Both the position numbers and the translations under genes were made by a program. DNA of 64,000 nt from Arenicola marina (lineage: Eukaryota; Annelida; Polychaeta; Arenicolidae). Of this stretch, positions 51,001 to 61,730 are shown in pieces; within the stretch, counting starts at the first letter, position 1, and each line of letters opens with the position of its first letter. The notes beneath the pieces were generated by a model. That model searched no databases. It saw only the letters and a list, made by a program, of their open reading frames with translations, and had not been told where the DNA came from. Location of the stretch: positions 2,666,001-2,730,000 of the forward strand of contig OZ025258.1 of the NCBI GenBank assembly GCA_964019135.1, read 5' to 3'.

Positions 51001-54000
51001 TCCGGCCTCCCGTCCTCACACCAAACTCCGGCCTCCCGTCCTCACACCAAACTCCGGCCTCCCGTCCTCACACCAAACTCCGGCCTCCCGTCCTCACACC
51101 AAACTCCGGCCTCCCGTCCTCACACCAAACTCCTTCCTCCCGTCCTCACACCAAACTCCGGCCTCCCGTCCTCACACCAAACTCCGGCCTCCCGTCCTCA
51201 CACCAAACTCCTGCCTCCCGTCCTCACACCAAACTCCTGCCTCCCGTTCTCACACCAAACTCCGGCCTCCCGTCCTCACACCAAACTCCGGCCTCCCGTC
51301 CTCACACCAAACTCCGGCCTCCCGTCCTCACACCAAACTCCGGCCTCCCGTCCTCACACCAAACTTTGACCTCCCGTCCTCACACCAAACTCCGGCCTCC
51401 CGTCCTCACACCAAACTCCGGCCTCCCGTCCTCACACCAAACTCCGGCCTCCCGTCCTCACACCAAACTCCGGCCTCCCGTCCTCACACCAAACTTTGAC
51501 CTCCCGTCCTCACACCAAACTCCGGCCTCCCGTCCTCACACCAAACTGCGGCCTCCCGTCCTCACACCAAACTCCGGCCTCCCGTCCTCACACCAAACTC
51601 CGGCCTCCCGTCCTCACACCAAATTCCCGCCTCCCGTCCTCACACCAAGCTCCCGCCTCCCGTCCTCACACCAAACTCCGGCCTCCCGTCCTCACACCAA
51701 ACTCCCGTCTCCCGTCCTCACACCAAACTCCGGCCCCCCGTCCTCACACCAAACTCCGGCCTCCCGTCCTCACACCAAACTCCGGCCTCCCGTCCTCACA
51801 CCAAACTTTGACCTCCCGTCCTCACACCAAACTCCGGCCTCCCGTCCTCACACCAAACTCCGGCCTCCCGTCCTCACACCAAACTCCGGCCTCCCGTCCT
51901 CACACCAAACTCCGGCCTCCCGTCCTCACACCAAATTCCCGCCTCCCGTCCTCACACCAAACTCCGGCCTCCCGTCCTCACACCAAGCTCCCGCCTCCCG
52001 TCCTCACACCAAACTCCGGCCTCCCGTCCTCACACCAAACTCCCGCCTCCCGTCCTTACACCAAACTCCGGCCTCCCGTCCTCACACCAAACTCCGGCCT
52101 CCCGTCCTCACACCAAGCTCCCGCCTCCCGTCCTCACACCAAACTCCGGCCTCCCGTCCTCACACCAAACTCCCGTCTCCCGTCCTCACACCAAACTCCG
52201 GCCCCCCGTCCTCACACCAAACTCCGGCCTCCCGTCCTCACACCAAACTCCGGCCTCCCGTCCTCACACCAAACTCCGGCCTCCCGTCCTCACACAACAC
52301 TCCTGCCTCCCGTCCTCACACCAAACTCCGGCCTCCCGTCCTCACACCAAGCTCCGGCCTCCCGTCCTCACACCAAACTCCGGCCTCCCGTCCTCACACC
52401 AAACTCCGGCCTCCCGTCCTCACACCAAACTCCGGCCTCCCGTCCTCACACCAAACTCCTGCCTCTCGTCCTCACACCAAACTCCGGCTTCCCGTCCTCA
52501 CACCAAACTGCGGCCTCCCGTCCTCACACCAAACTCCGGCCTCCCGTCCTTACACCAAACTCCGGCCTCCCGTCCTCACACCAAACTCCGGCCTCCCGTC
52601 CTCACACCAAACTCCGGCCTCCCGTCCTCACACCAAACTCCGGCCTCCCGTCCTGACACCAAACTCCGGCCTCCCGTCCTGACACCAAACTCCTGCCTCC
52701 CGTCCTCACACCAAGCTCCCGCCTCCCGTCCTCACACCAAACTCCCGCCTTCCGTCCTCACACCAAACTCCGGCATCCCGTCCTCACACCAAACTCCTGC
52801 CTCCCGTCCTCACACCAAACTCCGGCCTCCCGTCCTCACACCAAGCGCCGGCCTCCCGTCCTCACACCAAACTCCTGCCTCCCGTCCTCACACCAAGCTC
52901 CTGCCTCCCGTCCTCACACCAAACTCCGGCCTCCCGTCCTCACACCAAACTCCGGCCTCCCGTCCTCACACCAAACTCCGGCCTCCCGTCTTCACACCAA
53001 ACTCCGGCCTCCCGTCCTTACACTAAATTCCAACCTCACGTCCTCACACCAAGCTCCCGCCTCCCGTCCTCACACCAAACTCCGGCCTCCCGTCCTCACA
53101 CCAAGCTCCGGCCTCCCGTCCTCACACCAAACTCCGGCCTCCCGTCCTCACACCAAACTCCGGCCTCCCGTCCTCACACCAAACTCCTGCCTCCCGTCCT
53201 CACACCAAACTCCTGCCTCCCGTCCTCACACCAAACTCCGGCCTCCCGTCCTCACACCAAGCTCCGGCCTCCCGTCCTCACACCAAACTCCGGCCTCCCG
53301 TCCTCACACCAAGCTCCCGCCTCCCGTCCTCACACCAAACTCCGGCCTCCCGTCCTCACACCAAACTCCGGCCTCCCGTCCTCACACCAAGCTCCCGCCT
53401 CCCGTCCTCACACCAAACTCCGGCCTCCCGTCCTCACACCAAACTCCGGCCTCCCGTCCTCACACCAAACTCCGGTCTCCCGTCCTCACACCAAACTCCG
53501 GCCTCCCGTCCTCACACCAAACTCCGGCCTCCCGTCCTCACACCAAGCTCCCGCCTCCCGTCCTCACACCAAACTCCGGCCTCCCGTCCTCACACCAAGC
53601 TCCTGCCTCCCGTCCTCACACCAAACTCCTGCCTCCCGTCCTCACACCAAACTCCGGCATCCCGTCCTCACACCAAACTCCGGCCTCCCGTCCTCACACC
53701 AAGCTCCCGCCTCCCGTCCTCACACCAAACTCCGGCCTCACACCAAGCTCCTGCCTCCCGTCCTCACACCAAACTCCTGCCTCCCGTCCTCACACCAAAC
53801 TCCGGCCTCCCGTCCTCACACCAAACTCCGGCCTCCCGCCCTCTCACCAAACTCCGGCCTCCCGTCCTCACACCAAACTCCGGCCTCCCGTTCTCACACC
53901 AAACTCCGGCCTCCCGCCCTCACACCAAACTCCCGCCTCCCGTCCTCACACCAAATTCCGGCCTCCCGTCCTCACACCAAACTCCCGCCTCCCGTCCTTA

Positions 54001-54160
54001 CACCAAACTCCGGCCTCCCGTCCTCACACCAAACTCCGGCCTCCCGTCCTCACACCAAGCTCCCGCCTCCCGTCCTCACACCAAACTCCTGCCTCCCGTC
54101 CTCACACCAAACTCCGGCCTCCCGTCCTCACACCAAGCTCCCGCCTCCCGTCCTCACACC
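48095..54160. repeat. 3,034-bp block duplication in the 26-bp array
   Basis: ACTCCTTCC at 48095 recurs at 51129, the open frames starting at 48332 and 48462 recur at 51366 and 51496, CACTAAATTCC at 49987 recurs at 53021, and the truncated CCTCACACCAAGC unit at 50702 recurs at 53736. All offsets are exactly 3,034 bp. The two copies differ at only a few positions over long stretches, so the duplication is recent or strongly homogenised. A 1,422-bp repeat is superimposed at its right end (53021 to 54443; 53736 to 55158). Confidence 0.9.
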
Positions 54161-55149
54161 AAACTCCGGCCTCCCGTTCTCACACCAAGCTCCCGCCTCC
54201 CGTCCTCACACCAAACTCCGGCCTCCCGTCCTCACACCAAGCTCCCGCCTCCCGTCCTCACACCAAACTCCGGCCTCCCGTCCTCACACCAAACTCCGGC
54301 CTCCCGTCCTCACACCAAACTCCGGCCTCCCGTCCTCACAGCAAACTCCGGCCTCCCGTCCTCGCACCAAACTCCGGCCTCCCGTCCTCACACCAAACTC
54401 CGGCCTCCCGTCTTCACACCAAACTCCGGCCTCCCGTCCTTACACTAAATTCCAACCTCACGTCCTCACACCAAGCTCCCGCCTCCCGTCCTCACACCAA
54501 ACTCCGGCCTCCCGTCCTCACACCAAGCTCCGGCCTCCCGTCCTCACACCAAACTCCGGCCTCCCGTCCTCACACCAAACTCCGGCCTCCCGTCCTCACA
54601 CCAAACTCCTGCCTCCCGTCCTCACACCAAACTCCTGCCTCCCGTCCTCACACCAAACTCCGGCCTCCCGTCCTCACACCAAGCTCCGGCCTCCCGTCCT
54701 CACACCAAACTCCGGCCTCCCGTCCTCACACCAAGCTCCCGCCTCCCGTCCTCACACCAAACTCCGGCCTCCCGTCCTCACACCAAACTCCGGCCTCCCG
54801 TCCTCACACCAAGCTCCCGCCTCCCGTCCTCACACCAAACTCCGGCCTCCCGTCCTCACACCAAACTCCGGCCTCCCGTCCTCACACCAAACTCCGGTCT
54901 CCCGTCCTCACACCAAACTCCGGCCTCCCGTCCTCACACCAAACTCCGGCCTCCCGTCCTCACACCAAGCTCCCGCCTCCCGTCCTCACACCAAACTCCG
55001 GCCTCCCGTCCTCACACCAAGCTCCTGCCTCCCGTCCTCACACCAAACTCCTGCCTCCCGTCCTCACACCAAACTCCGGCATCCCGTCCTCACACCAAAC
55101 TCCGGCCTCCCGTCCTCACACCAAGCTCCCGCCTCCCGTTCTCACACCA

Positions 55150-58100
55150 AACTCCGGCCTCACACTAAGCTCCTGCCTCCCGTCCTCACACCAAACTCCT
55201 GCCTCCCGTCCTCACACCAAACTCCGGCCTCCCGTCCTCACACCAAACTCCGGCCTCCCGCCCTCACACCAAACTCCGGCCTCCCGTCCTCACACCAAAC
55301 TCCGGCCTCCCGTTCTCACACCAAACTCCGGCCTCCCGCCCTCACACCAAACTCCGGCCTCCCGTCCTCACACCAAATTCCGGCCTCCCGTCCTCACACC
55401 AAACTCCGGCCTCCCGTCCTCACACCAAACTCCGGCCTCCCGTCCTCACACCAAACTCCGGCCTCCCGTCCTCACACCAAGCTCCCGCCTCCCGTCCTCA
55501 CACCAAACTCCTGCCTCCCGTCCTCACACCAAACTCCGGCCTCCCGTCCTCACACCAAGCTCCCGCCTCCCGTCCTCACACCAAACTCCGGCCTCCCGTT
55601 CTCACACCAAGCTCCCGCCTCCCGTCCTCACACCAAACTCCGGCCTCCCGTCCTCACACCAAGCTCCCGCCTCCCGTCCTCACACCAAACTCCGGCCTCC
55701 CGTCCTCACACCAAACTCCGGCCTCCCGTCCTCACACCAAACTCCGGCCTCCCGTCCTCACACCAAACTCCGGCCTCCCGTCCTCACACCAAACTCCGGC
55801 CTCCCGTCCTCACACCAGACTCCGGCCTCCCGTCCTTACACCAAACTCCGGCCTCCCGTCCTTACACCAAACTCCGGCCTCCCGTCCTCACACCAAACTC
55901 CGGCCTCCCGTCCTCACACCAAACTCCGGCCTCCCGTTCTCACACCAAACTCCGGCCTCCCGTCCTCACACCAAACTCCGGCCTCCCGTCCTCACACCAA
56001 ACTCGGGCCTCCCGTCCTCACACCAAACTCCGGCCTCTCGCCCTCACACCAAACTCCGGCCTCCCGTCCTTACACCAAACTCCGGCCTCCCGTCCTCACA
56101 CCAAACTCCGGCCCCCCGTCCTCACACCAAACTCTGGCCTCCCGTCCTTACACCAAACTCCGGCCTCCCGTCCTCACACCAAACTACGGCCTCCCGTCCT
56201 CACACCAGACTCCGGCCTCCCTTCCTCACACCAAACTCGCGCCTCCCGTCCTCACACCAAACTCCGGCCTCCCGCCCTCACACCAAACTCCGGCCTCCCG
56301 TCCTTACACCAAACTCCGGCCTCCCGTCCTTACACCAAACTCCGGCCTCCCGTCCTCACACCAAACTCCGGCCCCCCGTCCTCACACCAAACTCCGGCCT
56401 CACGTCCTCACACCAAACTCCAGCCTCCCGTCCTCACACCAAGCTCCGGCCTCCCGTCCTCACACCAAGCTCCCGCCTCCCGTCCTCACACCAAACTCCG
56501 GCCTCCCGTCCTTACACCAAACTCCGGCCTCCCGTCCTCACACCAAACTCCGGCCTCCCGTCCTCACACCAAACTCCGGCCTCCCGTCCTCACACCAAAC
56601 TCCGGCCTCCCGTCCTCACACCAAACTCCGGCCTCCCGTCCTCACACCAAACTCGGGCCTCCCGTCCTCACACCAAACTCCGGCCTCCCGCCCTCACACC
56701 AAACTCCAGCCTCCCGTCCTTACACCAAACTCCGGCCTCCCGTCCTCACACCAAACTCCGGCCCCCCGTCCTCACACCAAACTCCGGCCTCCCGTCCTCA
56801 CACCAAACTCCGGCCTCCCGTCCTCACACCAAGCTCGGGCCTCCCGTCCTCACACCAAACTCCGGCCTCCCGCCCTCACACCAAACTCCAGCCTCCCGTC
56901 CTCACACCAAGCTCCGGCCTCCCGTCCTCACACCAAGCTCCCGCCTCCCGTCCTCACACCAAACTCCGGCCTCCCGTCCTTACACCAAACTCCGGCCTCC
57001 CGTCCTCACACCAAACTCCGGCCTCCCGTCCTCACACCAAACTCCGGCCTCCCGTCCTCACACCAAACTCCGGCCTCCCGTCCTCACACCAAACTCCGGC
57101 CTCCCGTCCTCACACCAAACTCGGGCCTCCCGTCCTCACACCAAACTCCGGCCTCCCGCCCTCACACCAAACTCCAGCCTCCCGTCCTTACACCAAACTC
57201 CGGCCTCCCGTCCTCACACCAAACTCCGGCCCCCCGTCCTCACACCAAACTCCGGCCTCCCGTCCTCACACCAAACTCCGGCCTCCCGTCCTCACACCAA
57301 GCTCCGGCCTCCCGTCCTCACACCAAGCTCCCGCCTCCCGTCCTCACACCAAACTCCGGCCTCCCGTCCTCACACCAATCTCCGGCCTCCCGTCCTCACA
57401 TCAAACTCCGGCCTCCCGTCCTCACACCAAACTCCGGCCTCCCGCCCTCACACCAAACTCCAGCCTCCCGTCCTCACACCAAACTCCTGCCTCCCGTCCT
57501 CACACCAAACTCCGGCCTCCCGTCCTCACACCAAACTCCGGCCTCCCGCCCTCACACCAAACTCCGGCCTCCCGTCCTCACACCAAACTCCGGCCTCCCG
57601 TTCTCACACCAAACTCCGGCCTCCCGCCCTCACACCAAACTCCGGCCTCCCGTCCTCACACCAAATTCCGGCCTCCCGTCCTCACACCAAACTCCGGCCT
57701 CCCGTCCTCACACCAAACTCCGGCCTCCCGTCCTCACACCAAACTCCGGCCTCCCGTCCTCACACCAAGCTCCCGCCTCCCGTCCTCACACCAAACTCCT
57801 GCCTCCCGTCCTCACACCAAACTCCGGCCTCCCGTCCTCACACCAAGCTCCCGCCTCCCGTCCTCACACCAAACTCCGGCCTCCCGTTCTCACACCAAGC
57901 TCCCGCCTCCCGTCCTCACACCAAACTCCGGCCTCCCGTCCTCACACCAAGCTCCCGCCTCCCGTCCTCACACCAAACTCCGGCCTCCCGTCCTCACACC
58001 AAACTCCGGCCTCCCGTCCTCACACCAAACTCCGGCCTCCCGTCCTCACACCAAACTCCGGCCTCCCGTCCTCACACCAAACTCCGGCCTCCCGTCCTCA

Positions 58101-59740
58101 CACCAAACTCCGGCCTCCCGTCCTTACACCAAACTCCGGCCTCCCGTCCTTACACCAAACTCCGGCCTCCCGTCCTCACACCAAACTCCGGCCTCCCGTC
58201 CTCACACCAAACTCCGGCCTCCCGTCCTCACACCAAACTCCGGCCTCCCGTCCTCACACCAAACTCCGGCCTCCCGTCCTCACACCAAACTCGGGCCTCC
58301 CGTCCTCACACCAAACTCCGGCCTCTCGCCCTCACACCAAACTCCGGCCTCCCGTCCTTACACCAAACTCCGGCCTCCCGTCCTCACACCAAACTCCGGC
58401 CCCCCGTCCTCACACCAAACTCCGGCCTCCCGTCCTTACACCAAACTCCGGCCTCCCGTCCTCACACCAAACTACGGCCTCCCGTCCTCACACCAGACTC
58501 CGGCCTCCCTTCCTCACACCAAACTCGCGCCTCCCGTCCTCACACCAAACTCCGGCCTCCCGCCCTCACACCAAACTCCGGCCTCCCGTCCTTACACCAA
58601 ACTCCGGCCTCCCGTCCTCACACCAAACTCCGGCCCCCCGTCCTCACACCAAACTCCGGCCTCACGTCCTCACACCAAACTCCAGCCTCCCGTCCTCACA
58701 CCAAGCTCCGGCCTCCCGTCCTCACACCAAGCTCCCGCCTCCCGTCCTCACACCAAACTCCGGCCTCCCGTCCTTACACCAAACTCCGGCCTCCCGTCCT
58801 CACACCAAACTCCGGCCTCCCGTCCTCACACCAAACTCCGGCCTCCCGTCCTCACACCAAACTCCGGCCTCCCGTCCTCACACCAAACTCCGGCCTCCCG
58901 TCCTCACACCAAACTCGGGCCTCCCGTCCTCACACCAAACTCCGGCCTCCCGCCCTCACACCAAACTCCAGCCTCCCGTCCTTACACCAAACTCCGGCCT
59001 CCCGTCCTCACACCAAACTCCGGCCCCCCGTCCTCACACCAAACTCCGGCCTCCCGTCCTCACACCAAACTCCGGCCTCCCGTCCTCACACCAAGCTCGG
59101 GCCTCTCGTCCTCACACCAAACTCCGGCCTCCCGCCCTCACACCAAACTCCGGCCTCCCGTCCTTACACCAAACTCCGGCCTCCCGTCCTCACACCAAAC
59201 TCCGGCCCCCCGTCCTCACACCGAACTCCGGCCTCACGTCCTCACACCAAACTCCAGCCTCCCGTCCTCACACCAAGCTCCGGCCTCCCGTCCTCACACC
59301 AAGCTCCCGCCTCCCGTCCTCACACCAAACTCCGGCCTCCCGTCCTTACACCAAACTCCGGCCTCCCGTCCTCACACCAAACTCCGGCCTCCCGTCCTCA
59401 CACCAAACTCCGGCCTCCCGTCCTCACACCAAACTCCGGCCTCCCGTCCTCACACCAAACTCCGGCCTCCCGTCCTCACACCAAACTCGGGCCTCCCGTC
59501 CTCACACCAAACTCCGGCCTCCCGCCCTCACACCAAACTCCAGCCTCCCGTCCTTACACCAAACTCCGGCCTCCCGTCCTCACACCAAACTCCGGCCCCC
59601 CGTCCTCACACCAAACTCCGGCCTCCCGTCCTCACACCAAACTCCGGCCTCCCGTCCTCACACCAAGCTCCGGCCTCCCGTCCTCACACCAAGCTCCCGC
59701 CTCCCGTCCTCACACCAAACTCCGGCCTCCCGTCCTCACA
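55150..59740. repeat. 2,288-bp (88-unit) block duplication in the 26-bp array
   Basis: TTCTCACACC at 55313 recurs at 57601, CTCTCGCCC at 56035 recurs at 58323, and ACTACGGCC at 56183 recurs at 58471. Every offset is 2,288 bp, exactly 88 units of 26. The rare CAGACTCCGGCCTCCCTTCC variant follows in both copies. Limits are approximate. Confidence 0.88.
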
Positions 59741-61056
59741 CCAATCTCCGGCCTCCCGTCCTCACATCAAACTCCGGCCTCCCGTCCTCACATCAAACTC
59801 CGGCCTCCCGTCCTCACACCAAACTCCGGCCTCCCGTCCTCACACCAAACTCCGGCCTCCCGTCCTCACACCAAACTCCGGCCTCCTGTCCTCACACCAA
59901 ACTCCTGCCTCCCGTCCTCACACCAAACTCCGGCCTCCCGTCCTCACGCCAAACTCCTGCCTCCCGTCCTCACACCAAACTCCGGCCTCCCGTCCTCACA
60001 CCAAACTCCTGCCTCCCGTCCTCACACCAAACTCCGGCCTCCCGTCCTCACACCAAACTCCTGCCTCCCGTCCTCACACCAAACTCCCGCCTCCCGTCCT
60101 CACGCAAACTCCGGCCTCCCGTCCTCACACCAAACTCCGGCCTCCCGTCCTCACGCCAAACTCCTGCCTCCCGTCCTCACACCAAACTCCTGCCTCCCGT
60201 CCTCACACCAAACTCCGGCCTCCCGTCCTCACACCAAACTCCTGCCTCCCGTCCTCACACCAAACTCCGGCCTCCCGTCCTCACGCAAACTCCGGCCTCC
60301 CGTCCTCACACCAAACTCCGGCCTCCCGTCCTCACACCAAACTCCGGCCTCCCGTCCTCACGCCAAACTCCGGCCTCCCGTCCTCACGCCAAACTCCTGC
60401 CTCCCGTCCTCACGCAAACTCCTGCCTCCCGTCCTCACACCAAACTCCGGCCTCCCGTCCTCACGCCAAACTCCTGCCTCCCGTCCTCACACCAAACTCC
60501 GGCCTCCCGTCCTCACACCAAACTCCTGCCTCCCGTCCTCACACCAAACTCCTGCCTCCCGTCCTCACACCAAACTCCCGCCTCCCGTCCTCACACCAAA
60601 CTCCCGCCTCCCGTCCTCACGCAAACTCCGGCCTCCCGTCCTCACACCAAACTCCGGCCTACCGTCCTTACACCAAACTCCGGCCTCCCGTCCTCACACC
60701 AAACTCCGGCCTCCCGTCCTCACACCAAACTCCGGCCTCCCGTCCTCACACCAAACTCCGGCCTCCCGTCCTCACACCAAACTCCGGCCTCCCGTCCTCA
60801 CACCAAGCTCCGGCCTCCCGTCCTCACACCAAACTCGGGCCTCCCGTCCTCACACCAAACTCCGGCCTCCCGCCCTCACACCAAACTCCGGCCCCCCGTC
60901 CTCACACCAAACTCCGGCCTCACGTCCTCACACCAAACTCCGGCCTCCCGTCCTCACACCAAATTCCCGCCTCCCGTCCTCACACCAAACTCCGGCCTCC
61001 CGTCCTCACACCAAGCTCCCGCCTCCCCTCCTCACGCCAAAATCATTCCTCCCGTT

Positions 61057-61489
61057 TTTGTCTGTGATGTGAGACCTTGTAACACATGATCCCACCTGTA
61101 CCCCAACCATCTGGCCATAGCGGGGCCATCACCTGGGTAAACCCACAGCCCCTCACCCTGCCCTCCCACTAACACACACTAACAACGATATTGGAGACTA
61201 AGGCATGGTGAATTGAATCATCGCCCCCTATATCAGTCCCGGCCTGTCATGGGGTCGTGAACGATTGGACAGTCAGGCAGACACTCCAACCTCATTTAGA
61301 GGCAGAATTCAATCTTGGCGGGGCTACAGTTGGCCAGTCTCAACCCGTCCAGTGTCCGCAGAATGCTTCGCTTGCACCAATCTTGTCCCTGTGTAGAAGA
61401 CGGTAATTCAATATATTACTCCTGTGCCCATTCCCCTCACACTCAGCGAAGGCCAGTCGTGCCCGGCGGATATAAAGTGAGGTGGTTAT
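61057..61489. other. Single-copy spacer right of the 26-bp array
   Basis: About 430 bp of mixed composition with no recognised gene. A 79-codon + frame from 61315 and 75- and 113-codon − frames overlap in and beyond it without family motifs. A TATAAA hexamer at 61471-61476 lies just before the G-rich tract; alone it is weak evidence for a promoter. Confidence 0.45.
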
Positions 61490-61538
61490 GGGGGGGTCCG
61501 GGATGGGGCCGGGCGGGGTGGGAGAGGGGGGGGGGTGG
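61490..61538 (+). other. G-rich tract with strong G-quadruplex potential
   Basis: Seven runs of three or more G occur on the + strand within 46 nt: 61490-61496, 61500-61502, 61505-61508, 61511-61513, 61515-61518, 61520-61522 and 61526-61535, with loops of 1-3 nt. This exceeds the usual four-run rule for an intramolecular quadruplex. It is a structure prediction from sequence only. Confidence 0.75.
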
Positions 61539-61588
61539 TCGTATGGGTTGGTAGGCGCTTCACGCACCTAACATTGGCACTAGTGATG

Positions 61589-61719
61589 ACATGGTTCCCG
61601 AACGACATGGTAGCCATGCGATATGCTTCCCTTGGCAACATGGTTGCCACGCGACATGGCGTTCGAGAAATATGGTTCCATAGACAACATTGTGCCCAAG
61701 GCAACATGCTCTGCACGTG
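61589..61719. repeat. Degenerate 16-17-bp tandem repeat, about 8 copies
   Basis: Eight consecutive segments of 16, 16, 17, 16, 16, 17, 17 and 16 bp each begin ACATG, ATATG or ACATT: for example ACATGGTTCCCGAACG, ACATGGTAGCCATGCG and ACATGGTTGCCACGCG. A possible earlier copy starts at 61571 (ACATTGGC). Divergence is far greater than in the neighbouring arrays, so it looks old. Short frames across it on both strands are not supported as genes. Confidence 0.65.
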
Positions 61720-61730
61720 ATAAGCCTCTG

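Larger units (their letters stand above)
46976..61056. repeat. 26-bp C-rich minisatellite, right segment, about 542 copies
   Basis: The same unit as left of the LTR, 14.1 kb long. Common variants are CTCCTGCC, CTCCCGCC, CCAAGCTC, CCTTACACC, CGCCCTCACACC, AACTTTGACC and, near 59940-60620, CTCACGCC and CTCACGCAAAC. Occasional truncated units (CTCCGGCCTCACAC, for example at 47082, 50702 and 53736) make good markers. Frames of 321-438 codons (for example 48332-49648, 48462-49622 and 51366-52682) overlap each other in different phases, which real genes would not do at this density. It ends at CTCACGCCAAAATCATTCC. Confidence 0.98.

Noticed and set aside
43957-52682. Long + frames of 321-438 codons (Pro/Ser/His/Thr-rich 26-residue repeats)
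   Set aside because: They follow from a stop-free 26-bp unit cycling through all three phases. Several such frames overlap in different phases over the same DNA, start at chance ATG variants (AACTTTGACC units and similar) and have no non-repeat domain, signal peptide or splice context.
61471-61480. TATAAA core promoter
   Set aside because: A single hexamer without an initiator, downstream reading frame or other elements is expected by chance in this much sequence.
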